Part shown: one piece after another, positions 1 to 6,016 of the stretch
Position numbering within the stretch: the first letter of the stretch is position 1
How the letters are laid out: each line of letters starts with the position of its first letter
Assembly (NCBI GenBank): GCA_021810815.1
Contig: JAJZHR010000059.1
Location: 1 to 9,404 of the forward strand
Direction of reading: 5' to 3'
DNA length: 9,404 nucleotides
Source: Acidobacteriota bacterium
GTDB taxonomy: Bacteria; Acidobacteriota; Terriglobia; Terriglobales; Acidobacteriaceae
Made by a program: the position numbers and the translations under genes
Notes under the pieces: generated by a model
Seen by the model: only the letters and a program-made list of their open reading frames with translations
Databases searched by the model: none
Told to the model about the DNA's origin: nothing

Positions 1-47
1 GCGTGGAGGAGTTGGTGGGAAGCGGCGGCGTGAAGGTGATCGAGTAG
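1..47 (+). CDS. C-terminal end of an upstream gene (partial)
   Basis: Reading from base 3, the codons give VEELVGSGGVKVIE followed by TAG at 45-47. The composition looks like an ordinary soluble protein C-terminus, and the strand matches the rest of the window. Only 14 residues are visible, so the family cannot be named. Another frame of the same bases also lacks an early stop, so this is a plausible call, not a certain one. Confidence 0.35.
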   Translation, partial: VEELVGSGGVKVIE

Positions 48-106
48 GCTGGCGAAGCGGCGTTGCAGGGGCAAAACGTCTGCTCGCCGCCGAATGCCGA
101 TCACGG

Positions 107-166
107 TGCTGCCTTCCGGTGCTAGATGCTGCCCTCCGGTGCTAGATGCTGCCTTCCGATGCTAGA
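107..166. repeat. Three tandem copies of a 20-bp unit
   Basis: The unit TGCTGCCTTCCGGTGCTAGA occurs at 107-126, 127-146 and 147-166. Copy 2 has one change (CCTT to CCCT) and copy 3 has one change (CGGT to CGAT). There are no spacers, so it is not a CRISPR array. It ends 31 bp before the start codon of the GH79 gene, where it could act as a repeated operator or be a slippage-generated duplication. Confidence 0.9.
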
Positions 167-168
167 GT
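160..168 (+). promoter_or_regulatory. Possible extended -10 element before the GH79 gene
   Basis: TGC-TAGAGT fits the TGn-TATAAT pattern (TAGAGT matches 4 of 6 bases). Only the end of the third 20-bp repeat creates the full match, because the first two copies are followed by TG. Transcription would start near 175 and give a short leader of about 23 nt. No convincing -35 box is present, which an extended -10 can tolerate. Confidence 0.3.
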
Positions 169-197
169 AGTGGCGCGATGCATTCGGAGGTTGAACG

Positions 198-1808
198 ATG
201 CCTATTCTCCGCGGGTCTGGGTTCTGGCGTTTCCTGCAATTTGCTTCCGTCGGTCTCGCTACGGTGTTGATGGTGCCGGTCTTGCCGGCAGAGCAGCCGA
301 TTGCAGTCGCACCTGCGACTCTGCCGCGCATCGGGACGGTCAGCGAGCGCTACCAGTCCTACAACATCGAAATGCTGGAAGTGACGGGGGGCCGCTTCTG
401 GGCTCCATACAAGCAGGCAGGCACTGCACCGGCGCCCGCCCCTGCTGCTGAAAAACCGGGTATGCCCGCGGGGATGGACCCTTCCCTCTTTCGCTACCGC
501 AAGCCAATCGATCTTTCCAACCTGCGGTTGCGCAAACTGGCCGCCGCTCTTGGCCCGGCTTACGTGCGGGTCAGCGGAACGTGGGCGAACTCCACCTATT
601 TTCAGGATTCAGATGCGCCTGCGCCGACCACGCCTCCGGCGGGCTTTGGTGGAGTCCTCACGCGTCAGGAGTGGCGCGGCGTGGTCGGCTTTTCTCATGC
701 CGTGGGCGCTGAGATCATCACCTCGTTCGCCATCAGCCCCGGAGTACGCGATGCGAGCGGCGTATGGACGCCTGTCGAGGCGGCGAAGTTCCTGGCCTAT
801 ACGAAGAGTGTTGGAGGCAGGATCGCAGGCGCTGAAATGTTCAACGAGCCGACCATCGCAGCCATGGGAGGAGCTCCGAAGGGATATGACGCGGCAGCCT
901 ATGGACGGGACTTTCGGGCGTTTCGAGCGTTTGTGAAGAAGGATGCTCCGGACATGCTGATCCTTGGCCCGGGATCGGTGGGAGAGGCGGCGCCGCCGCA
1001 TGCGGAGATGCCGGGGATGCATCTGATCCGGAGCGAAGACATGCTGAAGGCGGAGGGTCCGGGGCTGGATGTGTTCACGTATCACTTCTATGGAGCGGTG
1101 TCGCAGAGGTGCGGGCGGATGGGAGCGGCGACGCAGACCAGTGAGGATGCGGCGCTGTCGGCGGACTGGTTGAACCGTACGGACCGCGATGAAGCTTTCT
1201 ATGCGGCGCTGCGCGATCATTTTGAGCCGGGAAAGCCGATGTGGCTAACGGAGACGGCGGAGGCAGCCTGCGGGGGCAATCCCTGGGCTGCGGATTTCAT
1301 CGACAGCTTCCGTTTTCTGAACCAGCTTGGAAGCCTGGCGAAGCGGGGAGTGCAGGTGGTGATGCACAACACGCTTGCAGCGAGCGACTACTCCCTGATC
1401 GACGAGGCCACGCTGAATCCTCGACCGAACTACTGGGCCGCGCTTCTGTGGCGGAGGCTGATGGGCACCACTGTGCTGGACGCGGGAGCCTCTGCTGCGC
1501 CGAATCTGTATCTCTACGCACACTGCCTCCGTGGCCATCCCGGAGGCGTGGCTCTGCTGGCCATCAATGCCGACTCAGCCGCTACTCGTGGGCTGGAGAT
1601 TCCGGCGGGCTCGGAGCGATATACGTTGGCGGCGCAGGATCTGCTGGGTACGAGGGTGGATTTGAATGGAGTGGAGCTGAAAATGGCAGCCGGGGATGCA
1701 TTGCCGAAGATCGCCGGCCAACCCGCACAGGCCGGGTCGATCAGCGTCGCTCCCCGGACCATCACGTTTCTCGCTATTCCGAATGCACGCAATGCGAGCT
1801 GCCAGTAG
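198..1808 (+). CDS. Secreted GH79 heparanase-like glycoside hydrolase
   Basis: The 536-aa protein probably cleaves a beta-linked glucuronide or a uronic-acid-containing polysaccharide outside the cytoplasm. An N-terminal export signal is visible (basic Arg5, hydrophobic stretch about 11-30, Ala-rich end). A (beta/alpha)8 barrel follows. The general acid/base is Glu217 in GAEMFNEP and the nucleophile is Glu352 in WLTETAEAACGG, matching the two catalytic glutamates of GH79. Further parallels with animal heparanase are RKLAAALGPAYVRVSGT (residues 112-128), the NYWAALLWRRLMGTTVL segment (411-427), and a beta-sandwich tail with LNGVELKM...LP and a closing FLAIPNAR. Residues 72-95 form a Pro/Ala-rich insert. 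The chosen ATG has GGAGG at 186-190, 7 nt upstream. The animal heparanase processing linker is not obvious, so it is probably active as one chain. Exact substrate (heparan-like, glucuronan or plant arabinogalactan uronides) is unknown. Confidence 0.85.
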   Translation: MPILRGSGFWRFLQFASVGLATVLMVPVLPAEQPIAVAPATLPRIGTVSERYQSYNIEMLEVTGGRFWAPYKQAGTAPAPAPAAEKPGMPAGMDPSLFRYRKPIDLSNLRLRKLAAALGPAYVRVSGTWANSTYFQDSDAPAPTTPPAGFGGVLTRQEWRGVVGFSHAVGAEIITSFAISPGVRDASGVWTPVEAAKFLAYTKSVGGRIAGAEMFNEPTIAAMGGAPKGYDAAAYGRDFRAFRAFVKKDAPDMLILGPGSVGEAAPPHAEMPGMHLIRSEDMLKAEGPGLDVFTYHFYGAVSQRCGRMGAATQTSEDAALSADWLNRTDRDEAFYAALRDHFEPGKPMWLTETAEAACGGNPWAADFIDSFRFLNQLGSLAKRGVQVVMHNTLAASDYSLIDEATLNPRPNYWAALLWRRLMGTTVLDAGASAAPNLYLYAHCLRGHPGGVALLAINADSAATRGLEIPAGSERYTLAAQDLLGTRVDLNGVELKMAAGDALPKIAGQPAQAGSISVAPRTITFLAIPNARNASCQ

Positions 1809-1831
1809 TTTCCGCGCCGCTTGAACTCCCA

Positions 1832-1837
1832 TACAAT
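1832..1837 (+). promoter_or_regulatory. Possible -10 hexamer in front of accA
   Basis: TACAAT (5 of 6 to TATAAT) lies in the 46-bp gap between the GH79 gene and accA. A weak -35 TTTCCG sits 17 bp upstream at 1809-1814. Transcription would begin about 12 nt before the accA ATG, leaving an almost leaderless message. Alternatively accA is read through from the GH79 gene. Confidence 0.3.
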
Positions 1838-1854
1838 CAAGGCTGGCAGTTTAA

Positions 1855-2733
1855 ATGACCATGGCAGAGACCGGATCGAACAATCTTGAAAGCGTGCAGG
1901 CTGCGGGAGTTCCGCAGGCCTCAGCGCCCACATCCCCAGCGTGGCTGCGCACAGAGCTGGCGCGGCACCCGCAGCGACCCTACCCTATGGACTTCATCGA
2001 AGGCCTGTTCACCGACTTCAGCGAGATCCACGGCGACCGCGCGTATGGCGACGACCCTGCGATGTGCTGCGGCATGGCGCGATTCCACGGGGAAGAGGTG
2101 CTGGTGGTTGCCAACCTGAAGGGGCGGGGCACGAAGGAGAAGGTGAAGCGCAACTTCGGCATGCCCAACCCGGAGGGCTACCGCAAGGCGCTGCGGGCGA
2201 TGCGCATCGCGGAGAAGTTCGGGCGGCCGGTGTTCACGTTTATCGACCTGACCGGAGCGAACCCGGGCATCGGAGCCGAGGAGCGTGGACAGGCTGAAGC
2301 CATCGCGCGCAACCTGCTGGAGATGTCACGGCTGCGCGTTCCCACGATCGCGACCATCACCGGCGAGGGCGGCTCAGGCGGGGCGCTTGGCCTGGCGGTC
2401 GCGGACCGTGTGCTGATGCTGGAGAACGCCATCTATTCCGTCATCTCTCCCGAGGGCTGCGCGTCCATCATGTGGAAGGACGCCACCAAGCGCGGCCAGG
2501 CTGCGGAGGCTCTGAAGTACACAGCGCCGGACGTGCTGGGACTGGGCTGCGTGGACGAGGTGGTCGCGGAGCCGCTGGGCGGAGCGCACCTGAATCCCGC
2601 CTCTGCGATGGCGATGCTGGACGTGCGTCTGCAGAGCCATCTCGCGGCCCTGAAGGGGCTGCCTGTGGAGCAGATGCTGGAGCAGCGCTACCAGAAATTT
2701 CGCAACATCGCGCAGTTTTACACGGTTGAGTAA
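1855..2733 (+). CDS. accA: Acetyl-CoA carboxylase carboxyltransferase subunit alpha
   Basis: AccA pairs with AccD to move the carboxyl group from carboxybiotin (on AccB) to acetyl-CoA, making malonyl-CoA for fatty-acid synthesis in the cytoplasm. Visible family blocks are ARHPQRPYPMDFIEGLF (36-52), HGDRAYGDD (59-67), RGTKEKVKRNFGMPNPEGYRK (91-111), GAEERGQAEAIARNLLEMSRL (140-160), the glycine-rich GEGGSGGALGL (170-180) that shapes the oxyanion hole, SVISPEGCASIMW (195-207) and EPLGGAH (239-245). At 292 aa it is shorter than E. coli AccA (319 aa). The helical N-terminus of that protein is replaced by about 33 Ser/Ala/Pro-rich residues. The usual TPGAYPG block reads LTGANPG at 132-138. ATG 1855 is used; another in-frame ATG is at 1861, and only a weak AAGG (1839-1842) supports either. 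It is a single gene here, not next to accD. Confidence 0.95.
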   Translation: MTMAETGSNNLESVQAAGVPQASAPTSPAWLRTELARHPQRPYPMDFIEGLFTDFSEIHGDRAYGDDPAMCCGMARFHGEEVLVVANLKGRGTKEKVKRNFGMPNPEGYRKALRAMRIAEKFGRPVFTFIDLTGANPGIGAEERGQAEAIARNLLEMSRLRVPTIATITGEGGSGGALGLAVADRVLMLENAIYSVISPEGCASIMWKDATKRGQAAEALKYTAPDVLGLGCVDEVVAEPLGGAHLNPASAMAMLDVRLQSHLAALKGLPVEQMLEQRYQKFRNIAQFYTVE

Positions 2734-2800
2734 GAGCAGCGCTCCCTCTGAAGCTATTCTGAGAAGTGCTGTCCGTCCTTGAGGCGAGAGGTTGCACGCA

Positions 2801-3859
2801 GTGTTGAACAGAGATCCGAGGAAGAGCTGGAACCCTGTGGTGGGCAGCGGGCGCATCGCATCGCTGCTGCGCTTTGTGCTCGCTCTGGGCTGGTTTGAGC
2901 TGGCAGGGCATCTGGCTGCGGTGTCCGCGCATGGACTTGCGCCCTACCTTGGCGGGGAAGACCTCTACCATCTGATCCAGCGCATCCTTCTGCTTTTCCT
3001 CCTCGTCACGGGCTATGGCTACATGGGGCTTGCGTTCGACCGCCAGCAGCGTCCGCTGAGCGCGATGGGGTTGAAGCCGAGGCCCGGCTGGGCGCGCGAG
3101 TTCGCCGTTGGAGCGGCTGTTGCCTGGGGAGCGGTGCTGGTGGTCGCTGTGGTCATCGCGCTGGGGGCGTGGCTGAGGATCGAGTTCTGGACGGAGCCGC
3201 GCGCCTTCTGGCTCCTTGGCATCGACCTTGCTGTCATCGCGGTCGCCACTCTGGCAGAGGAGGTGGCCTTTCGGGGATACGCCTTCCAGCGGCTGATGGA
3301 GGCCATCGGTCCCACGATGGCCACGGTGCTGATGGCGTTGCTCGTCGGCGTGGTGCAATGGGCCACTTCCGATGGCACGGGCGTCTCTGTGCTGGTCGCC
3401 ATGCTGACGACGGTCCTGTTCTCGATCGCCTATCTGCGCACACGCGCGTTGTGGCTGCCGTGGGGAGCGCACTTCGCATGGAACGTCTGCCTGGGCGTGC
3501 TGTTCGGTCTGCCGTTGAGCGGCGTGCTGGATTACGCGACCGTGGTGCAGGGGCGGGCTCTGGGAGCGCGCTGGCTGACGGGAGGAAGCTACGGTCCCGA
3601 GGGATCGGTGGTCACGGTCTTCGCCCTCCTTGGCGCGATCATCGTGCTGGTGATGGTGACGAGAGAGTATGCGTGGCAATACGCCCAGCCGGTGATCGTC
3701 CCCGGAGGCATGGCCGTGGATGTTGCGCCGCCCGCAGCCCACACGGCGATGCAGGCCGCCGCTCCGCCTGCTGGAAGCACACTGGTGCAGATTGCCGCAC
3801 CACCTCCGGCCCAGCCTCTTCCGCCCTCCCGAGGTGCGGACGAATCGACTTCGAATTAG
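2801..3859 (+). CDS. CPBP-family intramembrane protease-like membrane protein
   Basis: A polytopic inner-membrane protein of 352 aa with about eight hydrophobic segments. It carries the CPBP (CAAX protease/bacteriocin-processing, Rce1-like) signature: motif 1 EEVAFR (153-158) and motif 3 HFAWN (224-228, HxxxN). Motif 2, normally FxxxH, reads VGVVQ (182-186), so the expected His is Gln. Proteolysis is therefore uncertain and the protein could be a non-catalytic homologue. The last 55 or so residues are a Pro/Ala-rich, probably disordered tail. GTG 2801 is preferred because GAGAGG at 2786-2791 sits 9 nt upstream. TTG 2792, with GAGG at 2781-2784, is also possible and would add three residues. 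It starts 67 bp after accA and may share its transcript. Confidence 0.8.
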   Translation: MLNRDPRKSWNPVVGSGRIASLLRFVLALGWFELAGHLAAVSAHGLAPYLGGEDLYHLIQRILLLFLLVTGYGYMGLAFDRQQRPLSAMGLKPRPGWAREFAVGAAVAWGAVLVVAVVIALGAWLRIEFWTEPRAFWLLGIDLAVIAVATLAEEVAFRGYAFQRLMEAIGPTMATVLMALLVGVVQWATSDGTGVSVLVAMLTTVLFSIAYLRTRALWLPWGAHFAWNVCLGVLFGLPLSGVLDYATVVQGRALGARWLTGGSYGPEGSVVTVFALLGAIIVLVMVTREYAWQYAQPVIVPGGMAVDVAPPAAHTAMQAAAPPAGSTLVQIAAPPPAQPLPPSRGADESTSN

Positions 3860-3883
3860 CCAGAGATCCTTAGCCAGAGCTCC
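3856..3883. repeat. 14-bp tandem repeat at the end of the CPBP gene
   Basis: TTAGCCAGAGATCC (3856-3869) is followed directly by TTAGCCAGAGCTCC (3870-3883), differing at one base. The first copy contains the TAG stop codon of the CPBP gene. It looks like a local duplication at the gene end. Confidence 0.85.
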
Positions 3884-4039
3884 GCATCAGCCGCGCCTTG
3901 TCGTCCTCCGTCATGCTCTGCCAGGCCAGATCGCGCCTCGCCGAGGTCGCAGCGGAAGTCTGTCGGGGCCACCCTGAGAGCAGGTTGCAGCCGCATGAAA
4001 AGAGCGTGCGCGATGTCGTATCTTCGCACGCCTCAGAAT

Positions 4040-4068
4040 TTGCAAAAATCCGCGATCAGGGCCATTAT
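4040..4068 (+). promoter_or_regulatory. Candidate sigma-70-type promoter for the BamE-like gene
   Basis: TTGCAA (4040-4045) and CATTAT (4063-4068) each match 4 of 6 consensus bases and are separated by exactly 17 bp. Transcription would start near 4075, giving a leader of roughly 165 nt to ATG 4239. Confidence 0.4.
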
Positions 4069-4180
4069 CGTGTGCAGGCGGGCGAAAACCCATGGCGGCG
4101 CGCTTGCACAGTGACGGCTTGGCATGGCAAGGAAGCAGCGGCGGAAATGCCTGCTGGATCGCGGAATCCCGCAGCGTGCA

Positions 4181-4199
4181 ATCTTGCACCACGCAAGAT
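4181..4199 (+). promoter_or_regulatory. Hairpin in the leader of the BamE-like gene
   Basis: ATCTTGC (4181-4187) and GCAAGAT (4193-4199) form a perfect 7-bp stem with a 5-nt loop. A smaller hairpin, GCGG/CCGC at 4161-4172, precedes it. There is no T tract, so it is not an obvious terminator. It could affect translation or be a protein-binding palindrome. Confidence 0.4.
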
Positions 4200-4238
4200 C
4201 GTCCCGGTGCCGGGCTTCCTGCCTGGGGCATTGCGCGC

Positions 4239-5318
4239 ATGGCTGCTGTGGCCGTTTCTGCCGCTTTTCTGCTCTGTCTATTCTGGCCGAGCAGCGCTGT
4301 TGCACAGGTGTTTGTTGTGGGCGCAAAGTCCGCGATCGGCACCATGCCTGCCTTTCATCCCACAAATGTCGAGCTGGAGACCATGCCTTTAACCCTGCGC
4401 AGCGGCCAGGAACTGATCCGGGCGCTCAGTTCGGAGCAGGGCTTTGCGGCGCGCCCGCTGCCGATGGGCGACAAGGGAGTCGTCCTGCGCGCCAATGGCG
4501 ATCTGTCGCCGGATGCGAATGCCTACCAGAAGGTTCTGTATGCGAAGGGGACTTCGGTCGGAGCAGGAGACCGCATCGTCATTACGAAGCTCATCATCCA
4601 TGGCGACCGCATCCAGTTCGACCTGAACGGGGGGCCGGACTACAAGCACAAGTATCTGCGCCACGTCTCCATCGGGATGGATCCGTACGACACCGCGCCC
4701 GTGGTGCAGGATGACGGTTTGCTTCCCACCGGAGCGCGCGTCACGCTCCAGTTCCAGAAATATGTGCCGGAGATTTCCGCCAGCGATGTGAAGGCTCTGC
4801 TGGCTCCGGTGATCGACTTTGGGTTGAAGTCGCCTGTGCGGGCGTATGTGGACACGCTGCCGCCGAAGATCCGCGACGCCATCCTTGCGCACAAACTGCT
4901 GGTGGGCATGAGCCACCGCATGGTGCTCGCCTCCATGGGCCAGCCCGAGCGAAAGATCCGCGAGAAGAAGGACGGCGAGCCCTACGAGGAGTGGATTTTC
5001 GGCGAGCCTCCGCAAGAGGTGGATTTTGTGCGCTTCACGGGGGATCGGCTCTCGCGGCTGGAGATCGCCGCTCTGGGCCAGCCGCTGGTGGTGCGCACGC
5101 AGGACGAGACGGACGGGTACAGCTCTCCGGTGCTGCAGCGCCAGGTCGCCATGGGCGGAGATCCGGGCCCGGACCACGATTCCAGCCAGGACAAGCCGCC
5201 GACGCTGCTGAAGCCGGGGGAAACCGGAGCGTCCGGCGGAGAGAAGCCGGTGCAGTTTCCCGCCCCGAAAACACCTTCGGACGGAGGCTCCGAGCAGGCC
5301 AACCTGTCCCAGCCCTGA
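4239..5318 (+). CDS. Exported hypothetical protein with a BamE/SmpA-like segment
   Basis: I do not recognise this 359-aa protein by name. Residues 1-22 look like a signal peptide: a hydrophobic core, then SSAVA and Gln23, a good signal-peptidase I site, placing the protein in the periplasm or on the outer envelope. Residues about 50-215 are a beta-rich region unknown to me. Residues 220-282 (LLVGMSHRMVLASMGQPERK..., then EPYEEWIFG and FTGDRLSRLEI) resemble the BamE/SmpA/OmlA pattern: a GMS-type helix, a GxP turn, then strands around E-W-Y/F-G. Residues 284-359 are Pro/Gly/Ser-rich and probably disordered. An in-frame ATG at 4092 would add 49 Cys- and Gln-containing residues before the signal peptide and is rejected. 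The site before 4239 is weak (TGGGG at 4224-4228). There is no lipobox Cys, unlike true BamE. Confidence 0.7.
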   Translation: MAAVAVSAAFLLCLFWPSSAVAQVFVVGAKSAIGTMPAFHPTNVELETMPLTLRSGQELIRALSSEQGFAARPLPMGDKGVVLRANGDLSPDANAYQKVLYAKGTSVGAGDRIVITKLIIHGDRIQFDLNGGPDYKHKYLRHVSIGMDPYDTAPVVQDDGLLPTGARVTLQFQKYVPEISASDVKALLAPVIDFGLKSPVRAYVDTLPPKIRDAILAHKLLVGMSHRMVLASMGQPERKIREKKDGEPYEEWIFGEPPQEVDFVRFTGDRLSRLEIAALGQPLVVRTQDETDGYSSPVLQRQVAMGGDPGPDHDSSQDKPPTLLKPGETGASGGEKPVQFPAPKTPSDGGSEQANLSQP

Positions 5319-5327
5319 GCGACCGTG

Positions 5328-5333
5328 TAGAAT
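5328..5333 (+). promoter_or_regulatory. Possible -10 hexamer for the zinc-ribbon gene
   Basis: TAGAAT (5 of 6 to TATAAT) lies 9 bp after the stop codon of the BamE-like gene. No clear -35 is visible at the usual distance. It would give a leader of about 165 nt that contains the hairpin at 5432-5451. Confidence 0.3.
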
Positions 5334-5431
5334 ACAGGCTGAGCTTGACCGCAATTCTTCTGATTCGTCCCCGCGCGCGATGCAAACCGCTGTGGTTCGT
5401 CCCCGAAGGCCATTTGGCAGACTTGCGGCTG

Positions 5432-5451
5432 CGCCCATCCGCTGATGGGCG
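5432..5451 (+). promoter_or_regulatory. GC-rich hairpin in the leader of the zinc-ribbon gene
   Basis: CGCCCATC (5432-5439) and GATGGGCG (5444-5451) form a perfect 8-bp stem with a CGCT tetraloop, 53 nt before the start codon. No T tract follows. The leader also has two copies of TTCGTCCCCG (5364-5373 and 5396-5405). A role in message stability or translation is possible. A weak terminator of the preceding gene is the alternative. Confidence 0.4.
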
Positions 5452-5504
5452 GGCAGGCTGACAGGCTCACAATTCAGGAAGAATCGCTGAGGGAGAACAA
5501 GCAG

Positions 5505-5684
5505 ATGGCAAAGATCGCCAAGACCGGGGACCGCAAGAAGGAAATGGACACAACCAAGAGCACCGATTGCCCCAAGTGCTCCAAGCCGACGCGCATCGTC
5601 AAGCGCGTGAAAGACCGCGAGCGCGGCGTTCCGGGCGGAGTCTACATCTCCTGCTCCGCGTGCGAATTCTACGAGAAGCTGTAG
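5505..5684 (+). CDS. Small zinc-ribbon protein
   Basis: The 59-aa protein has two Cys pairs, CPKC at 22-25 and CSAC at 50-53, the arrangement of a zinc ribbon that binds one Zn(II). Between them lies a very basic stretch, RIVKRVKDRERGVPGG (30-45), and the N-terminus is also Lys/Arg-rich, so nucleic-acid or ribosome contact is possible but not shown. It ends in CEFYEKL. ATG 5505 is chosen because AGGGAG (5490-5495) sits 9 nt upstream. An upstream in-frame ATG at 5445 falls inside the leader hairpin and has no such site. The protein starts 186 nt after the BamE-like gene and is followed by a strong terminator, so it probably ends that transcript. Function unknown; I recall similar short proteins from Acidobacteriota, which is memory, not a search. 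Confidence 0.75.
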   Translation: MAKIAKTGDRKKEMDTTKSTDCPKCSKPTRIVKRVKDRERGVPGGVYISCSACEFYEKL

Positions 5685-5690
5685 CATCTG

Positions 5691-5777
5691 TGGCTTCGCT
5701 CCAGGGCGGGCTGCATAGCGCATGATCTGAGGCGTGACAGCCTCCTTTGAACTGGACGAGATGCAGTTCGCGAGCCA
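5691..5777 (+). ncRNA. Possible structured 3'-UTR element
   Basis: Three nested stems can form: TGGCT-t-CGC (5691-5699) with GCG-AGCCA (5770-5777), CTGCAT (5711-5716) with ATGCAG (5761-5766), and GAGGC (5729-5733) with GCCTC (5740-5744) closing a 6-nt loop. Together with the terminator 18 nt downstream this has the architecture of a 3'-end-derived small RNA. The stems are short and there is no covariation evidence, so it remains tentative. It belongs to no family I recognise. Confidence 0.25.
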
Positions 5778-5795
5778 GCATAATTGTTTCAAAGC

Positions 5796-5824
5796 AAAGG
5801 CCGGGATACCCTCCCGGCCTTTTT
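5796..5824 (+). terminator. Intrinsic terminator after the zinc-ribbon gene
   Basis: AAAGGCCGGGA (5796-5806) pairs perfectly with TCCCGGCCTTT (5812-5822) around a 5-nt loop, and the stem runs into TTTTT (5820-5824). The A run at the left side of the stem means it could also work on the minus strand. Confidence 0.9.
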
Positions 5825-5935
5825 GTCTCTTCGGAACGCGGCGGCCAACCCGCAACGTTTTCTTGAACTGACTCGGCGGCCCGGTCAACCCGCAATGCCT
5901 TATGAGTCGGCCCCTTTGGATTGCTGCGGTGAGCT

Positions 5936-5975
5936 CCCACCCATGCCGCAAAGACAACGACGCGGCATGGATGGG
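5936..5975. repeat. Long imperfect palindrome, REP-like
   Basis: CCATGCCGC (5941-5949) and GCGGCATGG (5962-5970) are a perfect 9-bp inverted repeat around a 12-nt loop. After one C/A mismatch the pairing continues for four more bases, CCCA (5936-5939) with TGGG (5972-5975). CACCC follows. I recall palindromes bordered by GGGCACCC as common between genes in Acidobacteriaceae, so this may be a dispersed repeat; that recollection is unverified. Confidence 0.6.
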
Positions 5976-5986
5976 CACCCAGTTCC

Positions 5987-6016
5987 GTGCCAACCATTCA
6001 AGTGCCAACCATTGAA
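5987..6016. repeat. 15-bp tandem repeat
   Basis: GTGCCAACCATTCAA (5987-6001) is followed directly by GTGCCAACCATTGAA (6002-6016), 14 of 15 bases identical. It starts 12 bp after the palindrome at 5936-5975 and may be part of the same element. Confidence 0.85.

Larger units (their letters stand above)
3860..4238. other. Gene-poor stretch between the CPBP and BamE-like genes
   Basis: These 379 nt hold no gene I can support. On the minus strand an open frame ends with TAA at 3870-3872 and reads RRDLAWQSMTEDDKARLM before it. It resembles a protein C-terminus, but the frame is closed by TGA at 4056-4058 and has no start codon except internal ATGs, so it would be at best a remnant. The right half carries a promoter candidate and a hairpin, listed separately. 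Confidence 0.5.

Noticed and set aside
107..166. CRISPR-like repeats
   Set aside because: The three 20-bp units are directly tandem with no spacers and there is no cas gene nearby.
1821..1837. TTGAAC and TACAAT before accA as a -35/-10 pair
   Set aside because: The spacer is only 5 bp, far below the 16-18 bp needed. Only the -10 candidate was kept.
2468..3742. 424-codon open frame on the minus strand
   Set aside because: Antisense to accA and the CPBP gene, very rich in His, Arg and Gln with no recognisable motif.
3898..4392. 164-codon frame on the plus strand before the BamE-like gene
   Set aside because: No ribosome-binding site, no domain, Cys/Arg-rich composition, and it overlaps the signal-peptide region of a better gene in another frame.
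5396..5410. tRNA T-loop-like GGTTCG stretch
   Set aside because: No acceptor stem, anticodon arm or cloverleaf can be built around it.
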